The position numbers and the translations under genes are program-made. A DNA stretch of 64,000 bases from Sulfuricurvum sp. (GTDB lineage: Bacteria; Campylobacterota; Campylobacteria; Campylobacterales; Sulfurimonadaceae): NCBI GenBank assembly GCA_024637295.1, contig JAGXFL010000006.1:124001-188000 (forward strand), written 5' to 3'. This document shows positions 34,563-42,716 of this stretch, piece by piece. Every line of letters starts with the position of its first letter. Within the stretch, counting starts at the first letter, position 1. The notes beneath the pieces are model-generated. The model saw only the letters and a list, made by a program, of their open reading frames with translations, was not told the origin of the DNA and made no database searches.

Positions 34563-34898
34563 ATGAGAAATAAAGAGCATCAGATTATGTTTCATGAAAT
34601 AGACAGCTATCTTAAAAAATACGCTGTAAGTGAAGAAGCACGTTATTGTGTTGCACCCTTAATCGCACTTAAATCACTAGAGATGAACCATCTGTATCAA
34701 GATCTCGGATTTAAAAGCCGTACGCAAATGGGTGCGTATATGGCAGAACATTTTCCTAAGCTGGCACAGATCAAGCCAAAAGATAAATTATGGAAAAAAT
34801 TCCTCTATGACGCAATCGGTAAAGTCGCACCGGCATGTGCTTCGTGCAATGATCAAGAACACTGCTTTACGTGTTTGATCGCTGAGGCATCTGCGTGA
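34563..34898 (+). CDS. nifQ: NifQ-like protein, short with altered Cys motif
   Basis: A 111-residue protein matching the C-terminal half of NifQ, the molybdenum donor to FeMo-co synthesis (usually ~170-190 residues). The NifQ blocks MNHLYQDLGFKSRTQMGAYM, EHFPKLAQI and DKLWKKFLYDAIG are clear. Standard NifQ has C-x4-C-x2-C-x5-C; here the first cysteine is Lys87, leaving C92-x2-C95-x5-C101 plus a new C104. It starts 58 bp after the flavo-diiron gene and overlaps the MoxR gene by 4 bp. Whether it still binds Mo-Fe-S is open. Confidence 0.8.
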   Translation: MRNKEHQIMFHEIDSYLKKYAVSEEARYCVAPLIALKSLEMNHLYQDLGFKSRTQMGAYMAEHFPKLAQIKPKDKLWKKFLYDAIGKVAPACASCNDQEHCFTCLIAEASA

Positions 34899-35908
34899 AA
34901 ACACCTTCGATTACTACTACCGATTTATACACGCATCTCGACACACTGATCAATACAGATATACCTGTCTTTATACACGGCTCTCCAGGTATCGGTAAAT
35001 CGTATATAGTCGCTGATATCGCTATGAAACACGGCCTGGAGTTGGTGGATGTACGACTGTCTCAAATGGATCCTGTTGACTTGCGTGGTGTTCCAGCCAT
35101 TCGTAATGAACAGACGGTATGGATGGCACCGGTCTTTTTTCCAAAAGATCCTGACTCAAGCGGTATATTATTTCTCGATGAACTTAACTCCGCACCACCA
35201 TCGGTACAGGCGGCGATCTATCAGCTGGTATTGGATCGTAAGATGGGGGAGTATGAACTGCCAAAGGGGTGGCGTATCATCTGTGCAGGGAATCGTATTA
35301 GTGACCGTGGTGTCGTCTTTCGACTGCCGACACCATTGGCAAACCGTATGGTCCATTTGAGTGTTGAGGCACGGTTTGAGGATTTTAAACTCTTTGCGAT
35401 TCGAGAAGCGCTTCATCCGTTCGTCATTGGATTTTTGAGTTTTCGCCCTGATTTACTCACCTCAGAACCTGTGAGTGAAGATGACAGTAATCCGGCATTT
35501 GCAACTCCTAGAAGCTACCATATGCTCTCCAATATCCTCAAACACAATGACAACACATCTGCTATTGCACCTATTGTATACGGACTTATAGGATATGGGG
35601 CAGGGATAGAGTTTTTGTCGTATGTGAAGGTGTATGAGAAACTCCCTGACATAGCAGCCATCTATGCAGGAGAATATCCACAAATTGATCGCAGTGAACC
35701 GGCACTGCTGTATGCATTGGTATCGGCATTGGTCGAGCTGTATCGTGGCAGTGAACAGCAAACCCAGCACCTTTTTGGTTTTTCCCAAAAACTTCCTACC
35801 GAATTTGGAGTTATGCTGATTAAAGATGCGATTGTCAAAGACGAAAATATTGCCACAAGCCCGATGTTTGATGAATGGATACAGCGCTATGGCGACTATA
35901 TCCTTTGA
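34895..35908 (+). CDS. MoxR-type AAA+ ATPase, copy 1
   Basis: A 337-residue AAA+ ATPase of the MoxR group, as in CbbQ, NorQ and GvpN. Walker A is HGSPGIGKSYIV (residues about 28-39), Walker B is ILFLDELNSAPPSVQAA, sensor-1 is ICAGNR and the arginine region is TPLANRMVHL. MoxR ATPases act with VWA partners to insert metals or remodel enzymes. The partner lies immediately downstream, overlapping by 20 bp. It is about 50% similar by eye to copy 2 (49057-50052). Its nif position suggests a nitrogenase or cofactor chaperone role, which is inference. Confidence 0.9.
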   Translation: MKTPSITTTDLYTHLDTLINTDIPVFIHGSPGIGKSYIVADIAMKHGLELVDVRLSQMDPVDLRGVPAIRNEQTVWMAPVFFPKDPDSSGILFLDELNSAPPSVQAAIYQLVLDRKMGEYELPKGWRIICAGNRISDRGVVFRLPTPLANRMVHLSVEARFEDFKLFAIREALHPFVIGFLSFRPDLLTSEPVSEDDSNPAFATPRSYHMLSNILKHNDNTSAIAPIVYGLIGYGAGIEFLSYVKVYEKLPDIAAIYAGEYPQIDRSEPALLYALVSALVELYRGSEQQTQHLFGFSQKLPTEFGVMLIKDAIVKDENIATSPMFDEWIQRYGDYIL

Positions 35909-37037
35909 TTCTCAACTGGAAAAAATACGGGTTCAGTTTCTCTTTGATCACCCTTTTTTAAGTGTTTTAGCCCTCTCCATACCGCACAAAGAGTGGGACA
36001 ATCGCCATATGCTTTTTGAAACGGACGGTTCAATCATCCGTATCGATGCGAGTAAAGCGGGGGAGGTTGACGATGCTAAACTTAAATACCTATATGCCCA
36101 TGTACTGTTGCATATCCTCCTAAAACACCCGTTTCGTATGCGCGGACGTGACAATCCGACGTGGAACCGTAGCTGCGACATCGTTATCGGGCTATTGCTC
36201 GGCGATTTTCAACGGGTAGGTTCTGCGGATGATGATGCGATAGTGATCGAGTCATTTCGCGACAAAAGTGTCGAAGAGGTGTACCACGCCCTCTATCGTG
36301 AGAGTAATGAAGGAGAAGGCCAGCAAAGCGAAGACAATCCGAATCTGCAAAAGATGGACATTATCGAAAACGAAGGTGATACCAAAGTCGCTGAAGAAGA
36401 GATCGATGCACTGATCATCCAAGCGATGGGTGCAGCACGCAAGCAGGGGAATATTCCTGCCTCTTTGCTGGAGATGTTTGATGAGATCACTAAACCGACC
36501 GTTGATTTAGCAACCATACTGCACACCTACATGAGTGAGAGTTTTTTTGATAAACAAAGTGACTTTTCCAGACCCAATCGCCGTTTTATCCATCAAGAAC
36601 TGTATCTGCCCGGTTATCGTTATGACAAAAACCGCCTGAGCCTCTTTATCTTCCTCGATCGCTCAATGAGTATCACTACCGACGTATTTGGAAAGTTTTT
36701 AGGAATTATTGATGGGATATTACGTCTGGGGCATGATTTTGAGGTGAGCGTAATCCCATTTGATGAACAAGTGGCCTATGATGAAAAGGTGACCTACAAT
36801 GCGCAAGACATCTGTCCTAAGGTGGCCTTTGCCAAAGGCAACGGAGGAACGCAGTTTGAACCTGTATTGGAGTATCTAAACACGCATGCAGGTGAAAAGA
36901 ATCTGGCAATCATCTTGAGCGATGGCTATTTCAAAATAGAGAAAGCTCCGGCAATACAAACGCTATTCTTACTCAGTGAGAAGAAAAATATCAAAAGGTT
37001 TGAGCACTATGGCGACGTCATCTACTTTGAACTATAG
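35889..37037 (+). CDS. VWA protein with degenerate metallopeptidase domain, copy 1
   Basis: A 382-residue protein of the DUF2201/VWA-like type. The N-terminal domain resembles the family's predicted metallopeptidase (HILLKHPFRMRGRD, SCDIVIGLLL), but the usual HExxH reads H71-V-L-L-H75, losing the catalytic Glu. An acidic linker follows. The C-terminal VWA domain has an intact MIDAS: D-R-S-M-S near residue 256, Thr in GNGGTQFEP and Asp in ILSDGYF. It is predicted to bind Mg and a partner, but not to be a protease. ATG 35889 lies within the MoxR gene; it overlaps the next gene by 29 bp. Confidence 0.85.
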   Translation: MATISFDSQLEKIRVQFLFDHPFLSVLALSIPHKEWDNRHMLFETDGSIIRIDASKAGEVDDAKLKYLYAHVLLHILLKHPFRMRGRDNPTWNRSCDIVIGLLLGDFQRVGSADDDAIVIESFRDKSVEEVYHALYRESNEGEGQQSEDNPNLQKMDIIENEGDTKVAEEEIDALIIQAMGAARKQGNIPASLLEMFDEITKPTVDLATILHTYMSESFFDKQSDFSRPNRRFIHQELYLPGYRYDKNRLSLFIFLDRSMSITTDVFGKFLGIIDGILRLGHDFEVSVIPFDEQVAYDEKVTYNAQDICPKVAFAKGNGGTQFEPVLEYLNTHAGEKNLAIILSDGYFKIEKAPAIQTLFLLSEKKNIKRFEHYGDVIYFEL

Positions 37038-37764
37038 AGAGCATATCGAATCGCTCAAAGACGATTTGGACTTTGAGGAACAAGGGGATGCCTTTTATTT
37101 GTTCCATGAGGATGATGAAGCACGATTACTATGGGCATTTCACAGACCAAGCGGTTCGCATATCGCACAGGTCGAAGATCCCAATACCGATGTAGCGATC
37201 ATGGGGTTCAATCATTCACGTCTAGGTGCCTATGAGCGGTTCACCCATCTTAATCCTGCTATTATCAAAGACCCTGAACTTCGCCATCATATACGCAACC
37301 GTAGTCGAATGTTGTTTCGTGCATTGGTGGACAATGATTTTACGGAATTATTGGCGGTACTGGAATTTGCCCCCATATTTATGGATCAAGCGTGTGATCA
37401 GATGATCAACGGGCGTATATGGAACGAACACTATGCGTCGCCGCTTCATGCATCACAGTTTTTACAGATGGCACATGAGTATCACAGTCATAAGCTTTTT
37501 GAAGGGGCAATACGGCGATTACGCCCGCTAAAACACCACACATTTGATGAAGCCAAAGAGCTATTGGCACAGTTGTGCGATCAAGCACAGAAGTTGCATG
37601 CAAAGATACTAGAACACTACGTAAATGCATTTGAACTCTGGATCGCAGGTGAAAAACTCCATCCATTGCAAATCATTGTGTTGCGTAAGCAAGTCCATCA
37701 TTTAAAGGCCTCCTATGAATGCGAACAAATTAAAAGTGATGAAAACCATCTTCAATCTGAGTGA
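37009..37764 (+). CDS. Helical partner protein of MoxR/VWA module, copy 1
   Basis: A 251-residue helical protein of no named family. It is clearly paralogous to the minus-strand gene at 53642-54241: LFRALVDNDFTELLAVLE aligns with LFQVLIDQDLTHLVMVLE, and KLHPLQIIVLRKQVHHL with PLHPLQRIVLDKKINSI. It follows the VWA gene with a 29-bp overlap, which is the strongest evidence that it belongs to the same machine. No signal peptide. ATG 37009 is preferred to the longer frame from 36976. It overlaps the next gene by 50 bp. Confidence 0.75.
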   Translation: MATSSTLNYREHIESLKDDLDFEEQGDAFYLFHEDDEARLLWAFHRPSGSHIAQVEDPNTDVAIMGFNHSRLGAYERFTHLNPAIIKDPELRHHIRNRSRMLFRALVDNDFTELLAVLEFAPIFMDQACDQMINGRIWNEHYASPLHASQFLQMAHEYHSHKLFEGAIRRLRPLKHHTFDEAKELLAQLCDQAQKLHAKILEHYVNAFELWIAGEKLHPLQIIVLRKQVHHLKASYECEQIKSDENHLQSE

Positions 37765-37957
37765 TGAATGGGAATACAACATATACGAATCGGATGATAT
37801 TGCCGAATACGCGCAAATGGATAAAACGGAAGTTAAAAACATTATGTCTGAACTCTATGATGAGGGGTATCTAGGCGAGTGTATGAGTGTAGGGGATGAT
37901 GGGTATGATACTTTTTATCTTAACCGTCGTGGACGCGCTGTGATCGGAATAGAATAA
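37715..37957 (+). CDS. Small winged-helix-like protein
   Basis: An 80-residue acidic protein. The pattern DIAEYAQMDKTEVKNIMSELYDEGYLGE with a following DTFYLNRRGRAVIG reads like a winged-helix (MarR/ArsR-like) fold: a recognition helix then two beta strands. It could be a DNA-binding or protein-protein module. The start overlaps the previous gene; an internal ATG at 37739 would give a 72-residue protein. It ends in a TAATG overlap with the ArsC-like gene. I give no specific function. Confidence 0.6.
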   Translation: MNANKLKVMKTIFNLSDEWEYNIYESDDIAEYAQMDKTEVKNIMSELYDEGYLGECMSVGDDGYDTFYLNRRGRAVIGIE

Positions 37958-38367
37958 TGCTGAAGCTAGTTGTATTTTATGAAAAACCTTTTTGTGCCGC
38001 CAATGCCAAACAAAAAGCTATCCTTAGAGCCAGCGGATGTACGCTCATCGAGCGTAATTTGCTTGAACACGGCTTGGAACACGATACTCTTCGTAGTTTT
38101 ATGGGAGACAAACCTGTTATTGAATGGTTTAATCCTGCAGCTCCCGCTATTAAAAACGGTCAAATTTTACCGGATTCATTGGACGAGCTAGAAGCTATTG
38201 AATTGCTGATGAACGATCCAATTTTGATACGCAGACCATTGATGATCATCGGTACGGAGAAACTGTGCGGATTTGATGACAAAAAGGTCTCTGAAGTGCT
38301 TGATCGTTACGTCGAACCGATGCCAAAGATCAACTGTATGGAAAAAGGGTGTTTGGAGAAACATTAG
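37957..38367 (+). CDS. Nitrogenase-associated ArsC/Spx-fold protein (NifO-like)
   Basis: A 136-residue protein of the ArsC/Spx thioredoxin-fold family. The first strand VVFYEKPFCAANAKQKAIL carries a single Cys at the ArsC active-site position; the middle has LRSFMGDKPVIEWFNPAAP and the end LMNDPILIRRPLMIIG with the family's conserved PILIRRP. Such proteins near nif genes are annotated as nitrogenase-associated (NifO). A second Cys pair near the C-terminus (NCMEKGC) is distinctive. It ends the first nif-linked operon. Confidence 0.85.
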   Translation: MLKLVVFYEKPFCAANAKQKAILRASGCTLIERNLLEHGLEHDTLRSFMGDKPVIEWFNPAAPAIKNGQILPDSLDELEAIELLMNDPILIRRPLMIIGTEKLCGFDDKKVSEVLDRYVEPMPKINCMEKGCLEKH

Positions 38368-38442
38368 AAATAAATCCTTTGATAATCTGCTAATTGCTTA
38401 AAAATTAATCAACTTTATTGATTTCATATGTATAAATTCCAC

Positions 38443-38448
38443 TATAAT
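38443..38448 (+). promoter_or_regulatory. Likely -10 element for riboswitch transcript
   Basis: TATAAT in an AT-rich stretch, about 55 bp before the riboswitch aptamer. A TTGATT lies further upstream with a 19-bp gap, so the -35 assignment is weak. There is no sigma-54-like site here, so the guanidine operon is probably transcribed by the housekeeping sigma factor. Confidence 0.5.
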
Positions 38449-38501
38449 TTTCCCATGTAGAAAAAGCGGGGAGAGACTTGCTCCCATTATTGTTCAAAAT
38501 A

Positions 38502-38588
38502 GGATACTAGGGTTCCGACTGCAAAGTGCTGGTCCGAGAGTATCCGGCCTCGTCAAGCGGCTACACGGAGGGACAAAAGCCCGGGAGA
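38502..38588 (+). ncRNA. Guanidine-I (ykkC) riboswitch
   Basis: The conserved ykkC aptamer core is present in order: CTAGGGTTCCG (38508-38518), GGTCCGAGAG (38531-38540), ACACGGAGGGACAAAAGCCC (38563-38582) and GGGAGA (38583-38588). These are the diagnostic segments of the guanidine-I class. It is followed by a hairpin with a T-run that shares the GGGAGA, as in ON-switch designs where guanidine binding prevents termination. The downstream genes encode guanidine uptake and breakdown, which confirms the ligand by context. A second hairpin, GGGAG/CTCCC (38469-38485), lies just upstream. Confidence 0.93.
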
Positions 38589-38610
38589 GAGTTATATCTC
38601 CCTGCTTTTT
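38583..38610 (+). terminator. Riboswitch expression-platform terminator
   Basis: GGGAGA (38583-38588) can pair with TCTCCC (38597-38602), followed by TGCTTTTTCT. The 5' arm is the 3' conserved segment of the aptamer, so aptamer folding and terminator formation are mutually exclusive. The first gene starts 28 bp after the T-run. Confidence 0.8.
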
Positions 38611-38637
38611 CTCGACAAACCGCTCAGGAGGATTTTC

Positions 38638-39756
38638 ATGACACATTCATTAACTCAGTGCACATCTGTTGCAGGCTCATCAAAACTCACATCACCAAAA
38701 CTTTCAACACGTCTTTCATTGGCCGTTTTGGCTCTTGCAGTTGCGTCAACTACTATGTTTGCCGCTCCAAAAACCAATTTTAAAGTTGCATGGACGATTT
38801 ACGCCGGCTGGATGCCATGGGATTACGGTGCTCGAAAAGGGATTGTAAAAAAATGGGCGGACAAATACGGTATTAAAATCGATGTGGTTCAGCTCAATGA
38901 TTATGTTGAATCAATCAATCAATATACAGCTGGATCGTTTGACGGATGTGTCATGACAAACATGGACGCATTGACGATACCTGCTGCAGGTGGTGTAGAT
39001 TCTACCGCTGTTATTATCGGTGACTACTCAAACGGAAATGACGGGATCGTTTCTAAGAGCGCTAAAAGCATGAAAGATCTTAAAGGTCAAAAAGTAAATC
39101 TTGTTGAATATTCTGTTTCTCATTATTTGTTAGAACGTGGGTTGGCATCTGCAGGATTAACTGCTAAAGATGTTAAAACAATCAATACCTCGGATGCGGA
39201 TATCGTTTCAGCGTTTAATTCACCGTCAATGAAAAATGTGGTGACATGGAATCCTCAGCTTAATGAAGTCAAAAAGGTTCCTAACGCGAAGATGTTGTTT
39301 GATTCTAGCAAGATACCGGGAGAAATCATCGACATGATGGTGGTAAACACAAAAACACTCAAAGAAAATCCTAAATTGGCTAAAGCATTAACGGGTGCAT
39401 GGTTCGAAATTATGGGGATCATGTCAAAAAATGATGCAAAAGGGATTGAAGCACGTACAATGATGGCAAAAGCATCAGGTACATCACTCAAAGAATATCA
39501 ATCTCAGCTGGCAACAACCAAGATGTTTTATACCGCTGCTGAAGCCCAAAAGTTTACGGAAGATCCGAAACTAATCACAACAATGGGAGAAGTGAGCAAG
39601 TTTTCTTATGCTCATGGATTGTTAGGGAACAAAGCGAAAAATGCAAACTTTATCGGGATGACATTTCCGGCTAACAAAGTGCTTGGAAATCCAAAAAACA
39701 TGAAGCTTCGTTTTAACTCGGAGTATATGAAACAAGCAGCCCAAGGGAAACTGTAA
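38638..39756 (+). CDS. ABC transporter substrate-binding protein (guanidine operon)
   Basis: A 372-residue periplasmic binding protein of the nitrate/taurine (NitT/TauT, SsuA-like) group. Residues 1-42 form a long signal region (SLAVLALAVASTTMFA with cleavage near 42). The mature start NFKVAWTIYAGWMPWDYG is the family's ligand-binding strand. Downstream blocks are DGCVMTNMDALTIPAAGG and GQKVNLVEYSVSHYLLERGL. In operons with guanidine-I riboswitches these transporters are thought to import guanidine or a related compound. The Shine-Dalgarno CTCAGGAGGATTTTC is strong and lies in the riboswitch transcript. Confidence 0.87.
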   Translation: MTHSLTQCTSVAGSSKLTSPKLSTRLSLAVLALAVASTTMFAAPKTNFKVAWTIYAGWMPWDYGARKGIVKKWADKYGIKIDVVQLNDYVESINQYTAGSFDGCVMTNMDALTIPAAGGVDSTAVIIGDYSNGNDGIVSKSAKSMKDLKGQKVNLVEYSVSHYLLERGLASAGLTAKDVKTINTSDADIVSAFNSPSMKNVVTWNPQLNEVKKVPNAKMLFDSSKIPGEIIDMMVVNTKTLKENPKLAKALTGAWFEIMGIMSKNDAKGIEARTMMAKASGTSLKEYQSQLATTKMFYTAAEAQKFTEDPKLITTMGEVSKFSYAHGLLGNKAKNANFIGMTFPANKVLGNPKNMKLRFNSEYMKQAAQGKL

Positions 39757-39759
39757 TCC

Positions 39760-40572
39760 ATGCGTCTGATCAATCTGAATGCAGGACGGTTTACACCGCT
39801 TTTAAAAATCTTGCCGTTTGTGATTCTAGCATTGATCTATTGGATTGCTGCGGATGCACGCCACGCACTGAATCCGGAAGATAAACTTCTTCCGACATTC
39901 GAGGCTATCGGTGATGCCATCAAAATAATGGTCATGGAACCTGATGAGTTAACAGGCGAGCCGATATTGTACACCGATACGGTTGCCAGTTTGTCTCGTA
40001 TTGCACAAGGGCTTGGGATTGCTACGATCATTGGTCTGATATTTGGAATCGTGCAAGGCACTTTGCCACTTTTTCGAGCGCTACTGTCACCGTTTTCAGC
40101 TGCAATATCGTTAATACCGCCAATAGCGATATTACCAATATTGTTAATCATATTTGGGCTTGATGAATCGGCAAAAGTTGCATTGATTGTAATAGGAGTC
40201 GCCCCCTTTTTGGTACGTGATACGCAGCAGTATTCTATGGAACTATCTGAAGAGTTGCTAATCAAAGTTCAAACCCTTGGGGCATCGACATGGCAGATCA
40301 TTTTACGAGTTGTCTTACCTCATGTCATGCCACGTCTTTTGGACGCGCTGAGACTCTCACTAGGAGCAGCATGGCTTTTTTTGATCACGGCAGAAGCGAT
40401 TGCTTCCTCAGAAGGGTTGGGATATCGAATCTTTTTGATGCGTCGTTACATGGAGATGGATGTGATCTTGCCTTATGTAGCTTGGATCACACTTCTGGCG
40501 TTTGTCATGGACTGGAGCTTGGCTGTGATTATTCGTAAGGTATTTCCTTGGTATCGAAAGGAGAAAAAATGA
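39760..40572 (+). CDS. ABC transporter permease (guanidine operon)
   Basis: A 270-residue inner-membrane permease of the SsuC/TauC class with about six hydrophobic helices (LLKILPFVILALIYWIA at the start; LGIATIIGLIFGIVQGT; IPPIAILPILLIIFGL). The cytoplasmic EAA loop is visible as EELLIKVQTLGASTWQIILRVVLPHVMP. It forms the channel with the SBP upstream and the ATPase downstream. It begins 4 bp after the SBP stop and overlaps the ATPase gene by 4 bp (ATGA). Confidence 0.92.
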   Translation: MRLINLNAGRFTPLLKILPFVILALIYWIAADARHALNPEDKLLPTFEAIGDAIKIMVMEPDELTGEPILYTDTVASLSRIAQGLGIATIIGLIFGIVQGTLPLFRALLSPFSAAISLIPPIAILPILLIIFGLDESAKVALIVIGVAPFLVRDTQQYSMELSEELLIKVQTLGASTWQIILRVVLPHVMPRLLDALRLSLGAAWLFLITAEAIASSEGLGYRIFLMRRYMEMDVILPYVAWITLLAFVMDWSLAVIIRKVFPWYRKEKK

Positions 40573-41345
40573 GTTATCTGCAAATACGCAATGTATGGAA
40601 GACGTATGAAGATAATGTGATTTTAGAAAAACTCAATTTCACCATCGAAAAGGGAGAGTTTTGTACTCTTATCGGGCCATCTGGATGCGGTAAAAGTACC
40701 TTTTTACGGATGCTTTTGGGACAGGATACTCCATCACGCGGAACGATTTTACTTGAAGACCAACCGCTCTCATCAGAGCCAGGTAGTGACAGAGGGGTTG
40801 TATTTCAAAAGTACACTCTTTTTCCACATCTGAAGGCTTTAGAAAATGTGATGCTGGGGTTGGAGATGGAGCATTCTCCATTATTAGGAAAAGTGTTTGG
40901 AAGTACGCGCAAACGTATCAAAGAAGAGGCGATGGTAATGTTAAAGGCGGTTGGACTTGAACAATCGGCCCATAAATACCCTTCTGAACTTTCTGGTGGG
41001 ATGCAGCAGCGTCTATCAATCGCTCAGGCATTGGTGAAAAAGCCAAAAATCCTTCTGTTGGATGAGCCGTTTGGGGCACTTGATCCCGGAAGTCGAGCGG
41101 ATATGCATGTTCTTGTTCGTGGATTATGGCAAACATACGGATTGACAGTTTTTATGGTGACACATGATGTTAAAGAGGCTTTTGAATTGGGGACACGACT
41201 GTTGGTCTTTGACAAGGTTCGTAATGACCCGCACGCACCAAATGCCTATGGCGCAACGTTGGTAAATGATATTAAACTGGATAGAAATAAACGAAAATAT
41301 AAAGGAGAAACCTATGACACAATTAATGAAACCCCTGTTGCCTGA
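40569..41345 (+). CDS. ABC transporter ATPase (guanidine operon)
   Basis: A 258-residue ABC ATPase. Walker A is GPSGCGKST, the Q-loop is VFQKYTLFPHLKALENV, the signature is LSGGMQQR and Walker B is ILLLDEPFGALDP; the switch His is in TVFMVTHDVKEAFE. It energises import with the upstream permease and binding protein. The frame extends to 40548, but ATG 40569 follows GAAAGGAGAAAA and overlaps the permease stop. Its end overlaps the next gene by 32 bp. Confidence 0.93.
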   Translation: MSYLQIRNVWKTYEDNVILEKLNFTIEKGEFCTLIGPSGCGKSTFLRMLLGQDTPSRGTILLEDQPLSSEPGSDRGVVFQKYTLFPHLKALENVMLGLEMEHSPLLGKVFGSTRKRIKEEAMVMLKAVGLEQSAHKYPSELSGGMQQRLSIAQALVKKPKILLLDEPFGALDPGSRADMHVLVRGLWQTYGLTVFMVTHDVKEAFELGTRLLVFDKVRNDPHAPNAYGATLVNDIKLDRNKRKYKGETYDTINETPVA

Positions 41346-42078
41346 GTCAATTCTCTTTGATGAGATTTTGCCAGGTGGCGGACGCTGGAGTAAGATCATT
41401 CGCAAAGGGCAAGTCCTTCGGATCATAAATAATGAAGCTACTAGCGGTCTGTCGGCACTGTTTTACAATGTCCATGAACGTACCGAGCGTTATAACGCGG
41501 CAGATACGGTCAAAATCCAATACAACGCCTATCTCAAACAAGGCAATTCTCTCTATTCTGATATGGGCCGAATCTTGATGTCAATTATTACAGATAGCTG
41601 TGAAACGCACGATACCGTATGCGGTTATACGATGGCTTCAGATATCCAAGCACACTGTGGAATCGGTAACTATCAGAACAAGCGTAACTGTTATTATAAA
41701 AATGATTTCGATAATTTTTTAGTTGAAGTCGGTAAATACGGGATGGGGCGCCGTGACATCATGCCGTGTCTCAATCTCTTTGCCGATGCGAAGATCGGTG
41801 AGGCTGGTGAGTTGATCTATCGTGAGGATACGGTACCTGCTGGTAGTTTTATCGAACTGCGTGCTGAGATGGATGTATTGGTGATTCTTTCCAATACGGT
41901 ACACGTTTTAAGTACGGACACCTCATACGATGTCAAACCAATCAGTCTGATCGTCTATCAAGGGGACGAAGTGGCATTGGATGATCCATGTGTAATTGAC
42001 TCGGAGCGCAGTGAGCGGGCGTTTGTAAACACCCGAAATTATATGAAACAGTTTACGCAAGGAGGGCAAAATGTCTGA
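41314..42078 (+). CDS. cgdB: Carboxyguanidine deiminase subunit, DUF1989 (CgdB-like)
   Basis: A 254-residue DUF1989 (urea-amidolyase-associated) protein. Blocks are GGGRWSKIIRKGQVLRIINNE, ALFYNVHERTERYNA, the Cys/His-rich DSCETHDTVCGY, and GRRDIMPCLNLFADAKI. Paired DUF1989 proteins downstream of guanidine carboxylase form carboxyguanidine deiminase (CgdAB), which converts carboxyguanidine to allophanate plus ammonium. It starts at ATG 41314 behind AAAGGAGAAACCT and overlaps the next gene by 8 bp. Which of the two is A or B is assigned by order and size, tentatively. Confidence 0.85.
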   Translation: MTQLMKPLLPESILFDEILPGGGRWSKIIRKGQVLRIINNEATSGLSALFYNVHERTERYNAADTVKIQYNAYLKQGNSLYSDMGRILMSIITDSCETHDTVCGYTMASDIQAHCGIGNYQNKRNCYYKNDFDNFLVEVGKYGMGRRDIMPCLNLFADAKIGEAGELIYREDTVPAGSFIELRAEMDVLVILSNTVHVLSTDTSYDVKPISLIVYQGDEVALDDPCVIDSERSERAFVNTRNYMKQFTQGGQNV

Positions 42079-42682
42079 GATGATTTACGATGAGACGATT
42101 CCCGCCGGAGAGCCATGGTACAAAGTGGTAAAAGCAGGAGAAGTCTTGCGAATTGTTGATTTGGAAGGGTGCCAAGCGGTAGATACCCTTTTTTACAATG
42201 CCAACGATGTCACAGAACGCTACAGTGCACCACAAACCATTGTTCGTCAAAAAAATATTTTTGTTGAAACCGGGACACAGCTGGTTTCCAATCTGGGAAA
42301 TACAATGATGAAAGTGATCAGTGACACCTGTGGACGTCACGATACTCTTGGCGGTGCGTGCAGTGCTGAGAGTAATACCGTTCGCTATGCACTCGATAAA
42401 CTCGATATGCATTCGTGTCGAGACAATTACCTTTTGGCACTTGGGCAAATGGGAATGGACAAGCGTGATTTGGTCAGTAATATTAATTTCTTTATGAATG
42501 TTCCAGTAGAAGCGGATGGTACATTGGCAATCATCGATGGGATATCTGCGCCTGGAAGTACTCTGGAGCTGCTTGCAGTGATGGATACGTTGGTATTGAT
42601 CTCCAATTGTCCACAGCTCAATAATCCGTGCAATGCCTTTAATCCAAGTCCCGTAAGACTAAGTATCTATAAACCTGTTTAA
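42071..42682 (+). CDS. cgdA: Carboxyguanidine deiminase subunit, DUF1989 (CgdA-like)
   Basis: A 203-residue DUF1989 protein, paralogue of its neighbour. It has KVVKAGEVLRIVDLEG, TLFYNANDVTERYSA, the metal-binding-type DTCGRHDTLGGACS and the family's C-terminal NCPQLNNPCN block, which the other subunit lacks. Together they deiminate carboxyguanidine to allophanate. It is translated from an 8-bp overlap with the upstream gene. A 34-bp gap separates it from the carboxylase. The subunit letter is by analogy with described operons. Confidence 0.85.
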   Translation: MSEMIYDETIPAGEPWYKVVKAGEVLRIVDLEGCQAVDTLFYNANDVTERYSAPQTIVRQKNIFVETGTQLVSNLGNTMMKVISDTCGRHDTLGGACSAESNTVRYALDKLDMHSCRDNYLLALGQMGMDKRDLVSNINFFMNVPVEADGTLAIIDGISAPGSTLELLAVMDTLVLISNCPQLNNPCNAFNPSPVRLSIYKPV

Positions 42683-42716
42683 TCGTAATTTATAAATTTT
42701 TCATGTGAGGGAAAAA

